From Clostridiales bacterium (GTDB lineage Bacteria > Bacillota > Clostridia > Christensenellales > Aristaeellaceae), in assembly GCA_016930575.1 (NCBI GenBank), contig JAFGGL010000058.1:1-39287 (forward strand): DNA of 39,287 nt, written 5' to 3'. The notes beneath the pieces are model-generated. The model saw nothing but the letters and a program-made list of their open reading frames with translations. It was not told the DNA's origin and made no database searches. Within the stretch, counting starts at the first letter, position 1, and each line of letters begins with the position of its first letter. Positions 16,765-25,669 of this stretch are shown here, piece after piece. The translations under genes were made by a program, and so were the position numbers.

Positions 16765-18861
16765 TCAATGATTACTGAAAATCACGAGGGAATCATCCGG
16801 CTTCAGGTCTAGACTGTAGGAATGTTGATTGCCGGTAAACAGTGTTAGTTGCTTGTCTACGGATAAATATCCGATAACGATTGCTTTATTTTCAGGGGGC
16901 GATGCCATATATACAGCGCGGATTAACTGCCATACGCTTACTTTTACAGGCATTGTTCGGAAAAAATCGCCGACGCGCTTGCTATATACTTCTTTACTTC
17001 CGATTGCTTTACCATTTATATCATCATACGTCAGAATATCGGTCAGGAAGTAATAAAGTGCTTCTTTTTCTCCCAGATGATTAAATAGTCTGCTGATATA
17101 TCGATTGCTGATGATGACATAACTGATGCTGTAATTAGCGATGATATCGGCGTTTTTCGGATTACACAATTCTACAATAATGTCAATCCTGTTCCGGCTA
17201 AACGAGGGATCCTCATGCAGTTTTGCGTTAATCACGGATTGTATATAAATCAAGTGAGTAAAAACATTTCTGTCGGTATCATCACAATCCGTCGTATCAT
17301 CTGACAGAATGAGTATGCTTACGTTGTGTTGTGTATTGCTGATGATTTTACTTACTTCCTTGCATATTATATCCTTGTCAAAGATACCCGCGCTGACACA
17401 TTTACGGATGATAGGGCAATCCGAATAGTGGTCGTTTTGTGTTAGCCCGGTTTCATCGTCAATGACGGTGACATCCAATACGGGTGAAGTTCTTTGTCCC
17501 CGCCATTCCTTGTCGAAAGCGGAAAGACCTCGCAGTAAGGCCAGTGATTTGGAACTATGGCCGAGAATGATAACGCTCTTTTCTTCTATCTGGTATTCAT
17601 TGTTCAGGTCTGCCGTATACGGCACAGAGGTTTCAGTATCAACTGTGTTAATGTCTTCCAGATTTACGGCAATATAGTAGCCGGTATACACGGAGTTATT
17701 GTTCATAACAGTCAACGGCAGGGCGTTTGCATGCTTGGCAAGGTATTTTTCTGTGAAACTAATCTCATCGGTTTCTTCTGTAGTTTTGGTAAAAAATTCT
17801 GCTCCGCGATAAGAGAATAACTCATTATATACCAGATTCAATTCCGGCATGATAATAACCTGTGCTAGAATATCACCTAAAATATGGTTGACAGGAACGG
17901 CAATAATGTTCGATTTTCCCGATTTTTGCTTTTGCTGGATAATGTGCTGAACTAATTCCATTGTCCAATCGTTGTTGATTTCCACAATAATCGGTTGATT
18001 ATTACGTGATGTTTCGTTTCCGGCGATTTCTGATACTTGCATCAGTAGCTTTACTGTGCTGCAATCCTCGTGTTCTTTGTCAACTTGATTGCTGCTATCG
18101 TTTTTTATGCCGCAGTAAATATGTCCCGGATATAAAATGATAATACTCTTTGCCTGCCCGACAGAGATGTCTATCAACCGTTCAGCGGCGTAGATGTCTC
18201 CCTGACGTACGATAATTGTCAGCTTGTTTCGTAGTCTATTTTCACTAATAATCCTGCGCCGTTGAATAAGAGGTAAATGCTTATATTGTACGGAAAGCTG
18301 TTTGTTCTCTTTGCGCACGGTATCCGATAACCGATCCTTGATTTCAGTTTCTATGTTTTCCTTGCCGTCTTGGACCAATACGACGATCAGTTCACGTTTT
18401 TGCTTATATAGCATATCGTTGATGATTTCGGCTGCCCGATTGTTCCAGTTCAGAATTACGATATGTTCACTCAAATCTAGAGGATGCGCGCCTGCATTAG
18501 AGTATTCTACATAATGAGATATTTTATTAGTTAAATATCCAATCAATGCTCCTGTGAACGAAATCATCGTAGTGAAAATCAAAAACAAGTAAAAAATGGC
18601 CGAAAATACCATGTGTACATCCCATATGGCGGTTTGATCAATTACATCGTTAATATCTATAGCTCCGATCATCATAAGAACCATTTTATATGTTTGCAAT
18701 AAGAAGCCCGTTTCGTTTCCTTTGCAGTATTGTATGATCATGATAAGCAAAGTTGTTAACAGCAGAATGGCAACGTTGATCATGAAAATCGTGTATAAAA
18801 CTAGGCGTGCGGGATTTTTTGCCCGAACAACGCAAAACCACTGCTTGAATTTTCTATACAT
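16765..18861 (-). CDS. CASTOR/POLLUX-like ion channel protein with RCK/TrkA-N type domains
   Basis: 698 residues from the ATG at 18861, chosen because GGAGG lies 6 bases upstream; the longer frame starts at a TTG inside the -10 of the promoter. The N-terminus has a basic patch and two to three membrane segments (LVLYTIFMINVAILLLTTLLIMII and MVFSAIFYLFLIFTTMISFTGALIGYLT). A long cytoplasmic part follows, opening with EHIVILNWNNRAAEIINDML, a Rossmann-like strand-loop-helix as in RCK domains, and a second repeat near VIILGHSSKSLALLRGL. This layout matches the CASTOR/POLLUX/SYM8 family, cation channels of plant nuclei with bacterial homologues of unclear role. The gene is visibly AT-rich compared with its neighbours, suggesting transfer. 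Ion and ligand are unknown. Confidence 0.8.
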   Translation of the reverse strand: MYRKFKQWFCVVRAKNPARLVLYTIFMINVAILLLTTLLIMIIQYCKGNETGFLLQTYKMVLMMIGAIDINDVIDQTAIWDVHMVFSAIFYLFLIFTTMISFTGALIGYLTNKISHYVEYSNAGAHPLDLSEHIVILNWNNRAAEIINDMLYKQKRELIVVLVQDGKENIETEIKDRLSDTVRKENKQLSVQYKHLPLIQRRRIISENRLRNKLTIIVRQGDIYAAERLIDISVGQAKSIIILYPGHIYCGIKNDSSNQVDKEHEDCSTVKLLMQVSEIAGNETSRNNQPIIVEINNDWTMELVQHIIQQKQKSGKSNIIAVPVNHILGDILAQVIIMPELNLVYNELFSYRGAEFFTKTTEETDEISFTEKYLAKHANALPLTVMNNNSVYTGYYIAVNLEDINTVDTETSVPYTADLNNEYQIEEKSVIILGHSSKSLALLRGLSAFDKEWRGQRTSPVLDVTVIDDETGLTQNDHYSDCPIIRKCVSAGIFDKDIICKEVSKIISNTQHNVSILILSDDTTDCDDTDRNVFTHLIYIQSVINAKLHEDPSFSRNRIDIIVELCNPKNADIIANYSISYVIISNRYISRLFNHLGEKEALYYFLTDILTYDDINGKAIGSKEVYSKRVGDFFRTMPVKVSVWQLIRAVYMASPPENKAIVIGYLSVDKQLTLFTGNQHSYSLDLKPDDSLVIFSNH

Positions 18862-18950
18862 ATAAGCCCTCCATGCGATAAAGTGCGTGACGAGTTCCTG
18901 GATTGACGACTGTGTCGTATTTTTGAAAGACATGATGCGTACTATATTCA

Positions 18951-18980
18951 ATTATAGACGCATATAATTCTGTATGTCAA
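18951..18980 (-). promoter_or_regulatory. Promoter of the channel-like gene
   Basis: Minus strand: -35 TTGACA (18980-18975), 18-base spacer, -10 TATAAT (18956-18951), both perfect. It gives a leader of about 80 bases to the start at 18861, which supports that start. Confidence 0.8.
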
Positions 18981-19076
18981 CATCCGGGGGAGACATATTT
19001 GTTCTATTCTTGTACATTCCTCTTTGGGTTGTGAAAACAACCGAAATCAGTGCTGTGCTAGAATGAAGACAATCGC

Positions 19077-19105
19077 TTGACACCTCTCGCGCATTTGTAT
19101 ACAAT
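19077..19105 (+). promoter_or_regulatory. Promoter of the acyltransferase - transporter operon
   Basis: -35 TTGACA (19077-19082), 17-base spacer, -10 TACAAT (19100-19105), 30 bases before the start codon. It is divergent from the channel promoter. Confidence 0.8.
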
Positions 19106-19135
19106 GGCGCAAATGCAACCAATACGGAGGTGCAT

Positions 19136-20545
19136 ATGGATTCATCCCATTTGGTTGCGAAACCAAGCGTCAAAGCCCGCACGCGAAAGCGCCTTGCGCC
19201 TTCGCGGATTCGCGGGCCTCTTGTTTTGTTGGGGCGGCATTTCTTCTATCTCTATCTGCGCTACGCTCTAAAGTTCCGCAAGATTGAGGTGCTCAACCCC
19301 GAAACCGTCGTGCAGGCGGTCGGGGATCATCAGGAGGGGCGCACGCGGCTGATCGTGGCGTTCCGCCATCCCTACGGCGACGAGCCGCAGCTATTGTTCC
19401 ACGTGTTTGAAAAAATGGTGCCGCGCTATGCCCGGTGGATGCAAAGGCCGCTCAAACACAGCCCCGGCGTGCGCCCGGTGCACGATTACGCGGTGGCGCT
19501 GTGGGGCGACGCGGTGATCCGCTTCATCCTGCCGCGCGTGGGCGCTGTGCCGGTGTACCACGTCAAGTACGACCGCGACAGCGTCCGCGGCATCCGCAGC
19601 GTGATGAAGGACGGCAGAAGCCCTCTTGGCATCGCCTCGGAGGGGCAGATCTCCTATCACGCCGAAACGCTGCCCAGGATCGAGCAGGGCACGGTGCGCA
19701 TGGGGTTTTGGTGCGCCAGCGACCTGGACAAAGCCGGCCGGGGCGAGCACGTCACGGTGCTGCCGCTTTCGGTGCACTACCGCTACCTTGAAAAGGACAT
19801 GCGGAAGGTCGTCAAAGTGCTCGGGCGTATCGAAACGCTCTGCGGGCTGGACGGCGAAGCGGTCAAAAAGGCGGACGCGACCCCCGCGGGCCTTCTGCCG
19901 CGCGTGGACCGTATCGAAGACAGGCTGCTGGAACTGACCGAAGCGTATTACGCCGATACCTACGGATACCAGGCGCCCGAAAACACCTCGCGGCACGAAC
20001 GCTGGACGGCGCTGCAGCCGTTCGCGCTGTCGGTTGCGGAGCACGCGCTGGGGATAGACCCCGGAAGGGCGGATACCGTCCAGCGCATGTACAAGGTACG
20101 GCAGTCGGCCTGGGACCGCATCTATCCGGAGACCTCGGTGAAGGGGCTTTCTCCGCTGCAGGCCGCCTTTGCCGACCGCCGCTCGGGCGAAGCTTGGTAC
20201 GCCATGCGGCATATGGAGCTCGTGGATCTGATGAGCTACCACGACGAAGCCTATTTCAGCGCCGATCATCCGGAAAGCCAGACCTTCGACCGGCTGGTGG
20301 AAAGCGTGTATACGCTGGAGGACCTTAGCCACAGGCTGATGGGCGGCAACATCACCAACCGGCCCAACACCGTGCGCAAAAACGCGGTGCTTGTCGCCGG
20401 GGAGATGATGGACCTGACTGAAAACCTGCCCGCGTACCGCGCAGACGCCAGGCAGACCGTGCAAACGCTGACGGAAAAACTGGCCGGGAATTTTGAAGAT
20501 TGTATCGAGGTGTATCGCAATGGAAAAAACGAAAAGCATCGCTAA
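19136..20545 (+). CDS. PlsC-like acyltransferase with a long C-terminal domain
   Basis: 469 residues from the ATG 5 bases after CGGAGG. The first ~220 residues look like a 1-acylglycerol-phosphate-type acyltransferase. RHPYGDEPQ near 82-90 stands where the HX4D motif is expected, with a spacing that deviates from the classical one. EGQISYHAE near 164 corresponds to the EGTRS-like substrate motif, and WCASDLDKAG follows. There is a membrane-associating hydrophobic stretch near 25-45. The remaining ~250 residues are helical-looking and unfamiliar. It overlaps the sugar transporter gene by 26 bases, so the two are translationally coupled. Target lipid or metabolite unknown. Confidence 0.72.
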   Translation: MDSSHLVAKPSVKARTRKRLAPSRIRGPLVLLGRHFFYLYLRYALKFRKIEVLNPETVVQAVGDHQEGRTRLIVAFRHPYGDEPQLLFHVFEKMVPRYARWMQRPLKHSPGVRPVHDYAVALWGDAVIRFILPRVGAVPVYHVKYDRDSVRGIRSVMKDGRSPLGIASEGQISYHAETLPRIEQGTVRMGFWCASDLDKAGRGEHVTVLPLSVHYRYLEKDMRKVVKVLGRIETLCGLDGEAVKKADATPAGLLPRVDRIEDRLLELTEAYYADTYGYQAPENTSRHERWTALQPFALSVAEHALGIDPGRADTVQRMYKVRQSAWDRIYPETSVKGLSPLQAAFADRRSGEAWYAMRHMELVDLMSYHDEAYFSADHPESQTFDRLVESVYTLEDLSHRLMGGNITNRPNTVRKNAVLVAGEMMDLTENLPAYRADARQTVQTLTEKLAGNFEDCIEVYRNGKNEKHR

Positions 20546-21872
20546 AAAGCTTTCGCTGCGGGTGAAGCTGGGCTTCGGCATCGGGGACCTTGGCGGCAAC
20601 CTGTTCTTTACCGCGATGGGATTTTATACGCTGTTCTACCTGACGGACGTCGTGGGCATCTCCTCGGCGCTTGCGGGCACGGCCATACTGCTTGGCAAGT
20701 TCTGGGACGCCGTCACCGACCCGATGGTGGGCTTCCTGTCCGACCGCACGCGCACGCGCTGGGGGCGCAGGCGCCCGTACTTCCTGTTCGGCGCGCCGCT
20801 GTTGCTGCTTTCCTCATGGTATTTCTTTTCCGCGCCGGACTTCGGCGGCAACCAGGCCCTGGGCTTTGTGTGGGTCACGGTGTTCCTGTGCCTGCTCAAC
20901 ACCGCCTACACGATCGTCAACATCCCCTACGGCTCGCTGACGCCCGACCTGACCAAAGACTTCAAGGAGCGCACGTCGCTCAACGGCTACCGCTTCAGCT
21001 TCGCGGTGATCGGCACGATCCTGGGCGCCGCCATCGTGCTGCCGATCGTCGACATCGCCGGCGACCCGCACACGGGCTTTTCCATCGTCGGGCTCCTGTT
21101 CGGCGTGCTGATGGCGGGGACGATCCTGGTCACGTTCTTCAACGTGAGGGAATCCAGGGAAGCGATGGCGGAGCGGCCGAAGGAGAAGTTCTTCCCCACC
21201 TTTCTGGCGGTGTTTAAAAACAAAACCTACATGAAGCTTGTGGCCGTGTATACCATGAACCTGACGGCGCTCACCTTCGTGCAGACCATTTTGGTGTACT
21301 ACTTCAAGTACATCTACCATGACGAGGACATGACGACCATCGCGCTCTTGCTGCTGCTGGGCGTGGCGATGATCTGCGTGCCGATTTCCGTGCTTGTGGC
21401 AAAGAAGATCGGCAAGAAGCGCACCTACCAGCTCGCGCTTTTGATCCTTTCCGTCAGCTGCCTTTTGATGTTCTTCTACGCGCATACCGTCGGGATGACG
21501 TTCACGCTTTGCGTCATGGTGTTTGCGGGCGTCGGCATCGGCTTTGGCTATGTGCCGCCCTTTGCGATGCTTCCCGACGTCGTGGAGGTGGACGCCGTAC
21601 AGGCGAAGAAGCGCAGGGACGGCGCGTACTACGGCATGTGGACCTTCTTTTCAAAGATCGGCGTAGCCCTGGCCGGCGCGCTGACCGGCGCGTTCCTGGG
21701 GCTTGCGAAATATGTGCCCGACGCCGCGGTGCAGACCGACGCCGCGATCTTCACCATCCGGCTCCTGGTCGGCGTCGTGCCCGCGCTGATCTTTGCCGCG
21801 GGCATCTTCCTCATCCGCAATTACGGGCTGGACGAAGAGACCTACAACGAGATCGTCAAGGCGAAGGAATAG
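20520..21872 (+). CDS. GPH-family (MelB-like) glycoside/cation symporter
   Basis: Major facilitator of about 450 residues with 12 hydrophobic segments. The family signature is clear: GIGDLGGNLFFTAMGFYTLFYLTD and, in the next loop, WDAVTDPMVGFLSDRTRTRWGRRRPY. The Asp residues of that signature couple cation and sugar in MelB. The ATG at 20520 lies inside the end of the acyltransferase gene. An exact substrate cannot be deduced. Coupling to an acyltransferase rather than to a glycosidase is unusual for this family. Confidence 0.9.
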   Translation: MEKTKSIAKKLSLRVKLGFGIGDLGGNLFFTAMGFYTLFYLTDVVGISSALAGTAILLGKFWDAVTDPMVGFLSDRTRTRWGRRRPYFLFGAPLLLLSSWYFFSAPDFGGNQALGFVWVTVFLCLLNTAYTIVNIPYGSLTPDLTKDFKERTSLNGYRFSFAVIGTILGAAIVLPIVDIAGDPHTGFSIVGLLFGVLMAGTILVTFFNVRESREAMAERPKEKFFPTFLAVFKNKTYMKLVAVYTMNLTALTFVQTILVYYFKYIYHDEDMTTIALLLLLGVAMICVPISVLVAKKIGKKRTYQLALLILSVSCLLMFFYAHTVGMTFTLCVMVFAGVGIGFGYVPPFAMLPDVVEVDAVQAKKRRDGAYYGMWTFFSKIGVALAGALTGAFLGLAKYVPDAAVQTDAAIFTIRLLVGVVPALIFAAGIFLIRNYGLDEETYNEIVKAKE

Positions 21873-21885
21873 GGCCGGCACAGAA

Positions 21886-21921
21886 AAACACTCCGGCAGG
21901 CGATCGCCTGCCGGGGTGTTT
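21886..21921. terminator. Bidirectional Rho-independent terminator
   Basis: Arms of 18 bases (AAACACTCCGGCAGGCGA and complement, one G-T wobble) form a long stem flanked by A and T runs. It sits between the convergent transporter and DUF188 genes. Confidence 0.9.
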
Positions 21922-21922
21922 G

Positions 21923-22360
21923 CTATTCTTCCGTATCCAGTATCTCGCACAGCGCCTTTCGGAACGCCTCGTCCTGCGCCTTGGTCCGCTTTGCCGGTCC
22001 TTTCAAACGTCCGCCGCCCCGGCGGAACCTGCGGGCGGTGTGGCGCGCTAAAAGCAGCGCGTCGATGTTGTCGGCCGTATAGCGCATGCCGTTCTGGCTG
22101 AGCGCGATTGCCTGTTTTGCCAGCGCCATCGCCGCGAGGCCGTAATCCTGCGTGACGACAATGTCGCCCGCATCCACCTGATTTACAAGATAAAAATCTG
22201 CGCTGTCCGCGCCCTTGTCGACGGTGATCGTCCGCGCGCCGTCCCGCTGCAACTCGTGCGCGGTATCGCATATCAAAAGCACCCGCACGCCCCGCTTCTT
22301 CGCGCAGGCAAGAGCGATGTCCACCACCGGGCAGCCGTCCGCGTCGATCAATATCTTCAT
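21923..22360 (-). CDS. YaiI/YqxD family protein (DUF188, PIN-like)
   Basis: 145 residues, the usual size. Family marks are MKILIDADGCPV at the start, the DKGADSADFYLVNQV stretch, DIVVTQDYGLAAMAL and the C-terminal FRRGGGRLKGPAKRT. The acidic residues of DADGCP and TQDYG would form a PIN-like metal site, but no activity is established for the family. Start 7 bases after the DUF4185 stop, with no clear ribosome binding site, so translation is probably coupled. Confidence 0.9.
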   Translation of the reverse strand: MKILIDADGCPVVDIALACAKKRGVRVLLICDTAHELQRDGARTITVDKGADSADFYLVNQVDAGDIVVTQDYGLAAMALAKQAIALSQNGMRYTADNIDALLLARHTARRFRRGGGRLKGPAKRTKAQDEAFRKALCEILDTEE

Positions 22361-22367
22361 ATGTATA

Positions 22368-23486
22368 TCATGGCAGGTCCGCCCGCATCCACAGGATGTT
22401 ATAGACGGGGAAATACTGGCTCATGGCGAAGTAGAAGGTCCTGCCGCCGTTTTCCATGTATTTTTCATGCATATATGCGCCGTACAGCGCGGGATAATCC
22501 GCCGCCCTAGCCAGGACGGTTTCCCCGCTCCAGGGCCCCCAGGGGGTGACGCCCTCGCGCATCACGACGGCGCGGAGCGGTTCGCTCAGGTAGGTGATGA
22601 TGAAATTACCGAGATAGGGATTATAGATCGCGGAGATCTCGCCGGCGGGCGCGGCGATCACCTCCGTGGCCTGACCGATACCTGCATCGCCCGCGACCCA
22701 TACGGGCGCGCCGCTGTCGTCCAGGCCCGTGTAATAGGCGTAGCGCTCCATGTCCTCGATATCGTTCACGTCCGCCTTCATCAGCGATACGCCCCCGTGC
22801 CGGCCTGCGGGGATGCCCCAGAAATACATGGTATCGCCGATCCGGCAGTTGGCAGTCTGGATGAAGTTACTGTCCCCCGGCCACTGCGCGTCGTTGAGCT
22901 TCGTCCACGTCTGCCCGAGTTCCGTCGATTTCGCCAGGCCCGAATGGTTGCATTCCCAGTTTCCGCCGCTGCCCCAGTGGGAGACGGACATATAAATGCA
23001 GTACAGGGTGTTTACCACGGCGAAGATGTTCGTCGGAATGACCGTGATCTCCGCATAGTCGATTTTCCGGCTGCCCAGAAGCTCCTTGGCGGCGCCTAGC
23101 TGGTTGGTGACCGCGCCTGAGATGGTCAGCCCGTCGGACGGGTCGCCGTCCCGGATCAGGAACAGCACGTTGCTGCGCCAGTAGCGCTTGTTCTCGTCAA
23201 AGAAGGTATCGCCGCCGAACATATAGGTCGTGTCGCTGATCACCGCCATGGAGCCCAGGTCCACGCCCCACACGCCGAAGCGCGACAGCGTTTTGTTTTC
23301 GCTGTCCTCCCCGGTGATCCAGGCGACCTCCGTGACTGCGGTCTGCTTGAGGGAGTGCAGCTCCCATTGCTTATCGGGCAGCTTTCCCACGGCGGCGTCC
23401 TCCCCGAGGGGAAGCGGCGCGGCCATGGACGCGCTTAAGGACAGCGCCGCCAGAACGGCGGCGAGTACGGCCAAACGTTTTCGCAT
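22368..23486 (-). CDS. Secreted DUF4185 domain protein
   Basis: 372 residues with a signal peptide (MRKRLAVLAAVLAALSLSASMAAP). The mature part resembles DUF4185, a beta-propeller-like fold related in look to glycosidase families: WGVDLGSMAVISDTTYMFGGDTFFDENKRYWRSNVLFLI at the front, and AIYNPYLGNFIITYLSE, WGPWSGETVL and YGAYMHEKYMENGGRTFYFAMSQ further on. Known members are mostly uncharacterised exported proteins; a carbohydrate-active role is a guess. It is third in a minus-strand operon after the acyltransferase and DUF6320 genes, 28 bases after the latter. Confidence 0.8.
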   Translation of the reverse strand: MRKRLAVLAAVLAALSLSASMAAPLPLGEDAAVGKLPDKQWELHSLKQTAVTEVAWITGEDSENKTLSRFGVWGVDLGSMAVISDTTYMFGGDTFFDENKRYWRSNVLFLIRDGDPSDGLTISGAVTNQLGAAKELLGSRKIDYAEITVIPTNIFAVVNTLYCIYMSVSHWGSGGNWECNHSGLAKSTELGQTWTKLNDAQWPGDSNFIQTANCRIGDTMYFWGIPAGRHGGVSLMKADVNDIEDMERYAYYTGLDDSGAPVWVAGDAGIGQATEVIAAPAGEISAIYNPYLGNFIITYLSEPLRAVVMREGVTPWGPWSGETVLARAADYPALYGAYMHEKYMENGGRTFYFAMSQYFPVYNILWMRADLP

Positions 23487-23514
23487 GGCTAAACAACCTT
23501 TCTGATGCTGCGGT

Positions 23515-24090
23515 TCATTTCGTATGAAAGCGTTTCTTGAATTCCAGCAGGAAGTCTCTGCCCAGAACGGAATAGCACGCCAGCGCCAGCGCCAGGGCGA
23601 GTACGCCGGCCAGCATCGCCGGCCACAGGTTCGTGCCTTTCCACAGCGTCAGCCCAACGATCGACGCGGCGATGGATATCGCGATAAACAGCAGCATCGG
23701 TAGCATATTCTGCCGCTGTTTGCGCAGATCTGAAAAGAACAGCGCGGCGGTCAAAATCAGCGAGGAGAAGCATACGATGAACACGACGTCCACCGCCCAT
23801 CCCGGGGTCAGCAATACGTCGATCAATATCATCAGAACGCATGTATATTCAACGGTTTTGATGGTCTGGCTGATACGGTTGTATTCGACCAGATCCGGGG
23901 ACAGCATGAGCGTCCAGACCATCCAGAGTGCCCAGAGCACGACAACGCTCCACGCATTGCCGCCGAAGTAGAGATTGAAGACCGGGCACAGATACGCGGC
24001 CAGCAGAAACGGCAGCCGGGCGTACTTGATGATCCTGCTTCTCTGCAGCGCTTGCTTTGTCCGTACCGGATAGATGATCTCAATCTTCAT
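23515..24090 (-). CDS. DUF6320 membrane protein
   Basis: About 191 residues from MKIEIIYPVRTK. The start overlaps the upstream acyltransferase gene by 11 bases, and the earlier in-frame start is inside that gene. Six hydrophobic segments are visible, the first at LPFLLAAYLCPVFNLYFGG and the last at LWPAMLAGVLALALALACYSVLGRDFLLE. Proteins of this kind regularly accompany condensation-type acyltransferases in Firmicutes, so it may form a membrane partner for that enzyme (inference). No catalytic residues are evident. Confidence 0.78.
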   Translation of the reverse strand: MKIEIIYPVRTKQALQRSRIIKYARLPFLLAAYLCPVFNLYFGGNAWSVVVLWALWMVWTLMLSPDLVEYNRISQTIKTVEYTCVLMILIDVLLTPGWAVDVVFIVCFSSLILTAALFFSDLRKQRQNMLPMLLFIAISIAASIVGLTLWKGTNLWPAMLAGVLALALALACYSVLGRDFLLEFKKRFHTK

Positions 24091-25576
24091 ACAGCGCGCT
24101 CCCTTCCACGGACGGTGAGACGGCGTCGGCAAAGAGCAGGGCGTACAGCTTCTCCTCAAACGACGGATCGGCGGTGGCCTTAGTGATCGACAGCGTCGTG
24201 GTATTGCCGCAGGTGACTATCGCGCAACTTGTCCGGTTCATAACGGCCGGGCTCATGACGGCGTCCATGTGCACGACATGATTGATAAGCCCGGAAGGCA
24301 GGCTGACGACGCCGAGATTTGATAGGGTGGAGGAGAATATCCTATCGCTGAGAAGGCCGTTGACCAGCTTGATCACCGGCGTTTTGATGATGAGGGGTAT
24401 ATGCCGCAACGCGGATACGATGCGCCTTGTTGCCGTGACCATCTCGCTCATAGCGTCCCGCGAGGCCTTTTGGGTCAGTTGATCGGAAATGTCCTTGATG
24501 ATGGATTGCACGTCCGCGATCTCCCTGAGCGGCAGTCTGATTCCGCAGTACATGGAGAAATTACGCAGCGTATCCGAGGGATAGAATTTCCGCATATTGA
24601 CCGGTACCTGGATGTTGATGCTGCCCTTTGTCTCGTCCGTCGCGCTTTTGACGGCAACGAAGATCAGCGCGAGCAGATATGAGGTGATGGTGGCGCTGTG
24701 TTTTTTTGCGGCAAGCTTGAGCGCGTCCGCATCCATGTTGAAATGAAGCACCCGGCAGGGTTTATACCGGGACAGCCTGCCGCTCATCTGCACAGCCGGT
24801 TTATCAACGAATCCGGAGGCGTTTTTTGTTTTGGGGACCAGCGAAAATTCGTTTGAGATTTCCCGCGGCGAAGGAACGCCATCAATGTCAAACGTACCGC
24901 TGTCCTGGCTGATTTCGATGCCGAGTAGACGCAGATATTCGGCGATGAGCGTTTTCAGGAATACCGTTCCCCCGAAACCGTCCGTGAGAACATGGAAGAA
25001 CTCCACGCTGACGCGGTTTTGATAATAAATGACACGGAAAGACTGCGAACCGCTTCTGGCTATGATCAACGGCCTGCAGGGGATGCTTGCTTCCTTTTCG
25101 AGGGAATATCTCCGTTTGGCGGTGTCAAGGTAGTGCCAGAAAAAGCCCTTTTTCACGGTGGTCGCAAAGCTTGGGAACCGTTTGATGGTAAACGTGAGCG
25201 CCATCTGCAGGATTTCGGGAACGACTTCTTCCGTCAGGTACACGGAAAGCCGGAATACCGCCATGCGCCCGTGCGCCATGGAAAACGGGTAGATCTTTGC
25301 GGCGCTGTCCAGCGCGAACCAACGCAGCGACGGCCTGGCGTAGAAACCGCCCAGATGCTCGATACCGAGCCGTTTCAGCGCGGTCTCAAGCGGCACGCCA
25401 AGGGAGATATACTTTAAAATCGCGTTCTCAAAGTCTCTACGCATCAGCGCTTTATCGCTGGCTTTGAGAAAATTGTGGTGGTCATATTCCGTAAAAAAGT
25501 GCGTCAGCGCCTCATCTTCGGCAGCGGACAGGGACAGCCGGTAGCTTTCAAATGTGGTTTTATGCTCCTTGCTCAT
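24080..25576 (-). CDS. Condensation-domain-like acyltransferase (alcohol acetyltransferase/PapA type)
   Basis: 498 residues of the chloramphenicol-acetyltransferase-like superfamily. The active-site motif HxxxDG is present as His195-Val-Leu-Thr-Asp199-Gly200 followed by FGG. INIQVPVNMRKFYPSDTLRNFS and the SNLGVVSLP strand near the C-terminus fit the second half of the fold. Such enzymes join an acyl-CoA or carrier-bound acyl group to an alcohol or amine. First gene of the operon with DUF6320 and DUF4185, so a modified, exported or surface glycolipid is a plausible product (inference). Start supported only by purine-rich sequence and position. Confidence 0.8.
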   Translation of the reverse strand: MSKEHKTTFESYRLSLSAAEDEALTHFFTEYDHHNFLKASDKALMRRDFENAILKYISLGVPLETALKRLGIEHLGGFYARPSLRWFALDSAAKIYPFSMAHGRMAVFRLSVYLTEEVVPEILQMALTFTIKRFPSFATTVKKGFFWHYLDTAKRRYSLEKEASIPCRPLIIARSGSQSFRVIYYQNRVSVEFFHVLTDGFGGTVFLKTLIAEYLRLLGIEISQDSGTFDIDGVPSPREISNEFSLVPKTKNASGFVDKPAVQMSGRLSRYKPCRVLHFNMDADALKLAAKKHSATITSYLLALIFVAVKSATDETKGSINIQVPVNMRKFYPSDTLRNFSMYCGIRLPLREIADVQSIIKDISDQLTQKASRDAMSEMVTATRRIVSALRHIPLIIKTPVIKLVNGLLSDRIFSSTLSNLGVVSLPSGLINHVVHMDAVMSPAVMNRTSCAIVTCGNTTTLSITKATADPSFEEKLYALLFADAVSPSVEGSALYED

Positions 25577-25645
25577 TCTCGCCCGCCCATCTCCTCAGGG
25601 AAACCGCACCTTGCACAACCCCTGCTTTTTTGCCTCTGAAACATT

Positions 25646-25654
25646 ATTATAACA
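25646..25654 (-). promoter_or_regulatory. Extended -10 promoter for the acyltransferase operon
   Basis: Minus strand TGTTATAAT (25654-25646), perfect -10 with TG extension, about 70 bases upstream of the first gene. A poor -35 (ATTGCG-like) is in range. Confidence 0.5.
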
Positions 25655-25669
25655 TAGGTCGTTCCAGCG

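Noticed and set aside
18952-19182. A 76-codon minus-strand ORF upstream of the channel gene
   Set aside because: It covers both divergent consensus promoters, has no ribosome binding site and no protein-like pattern.
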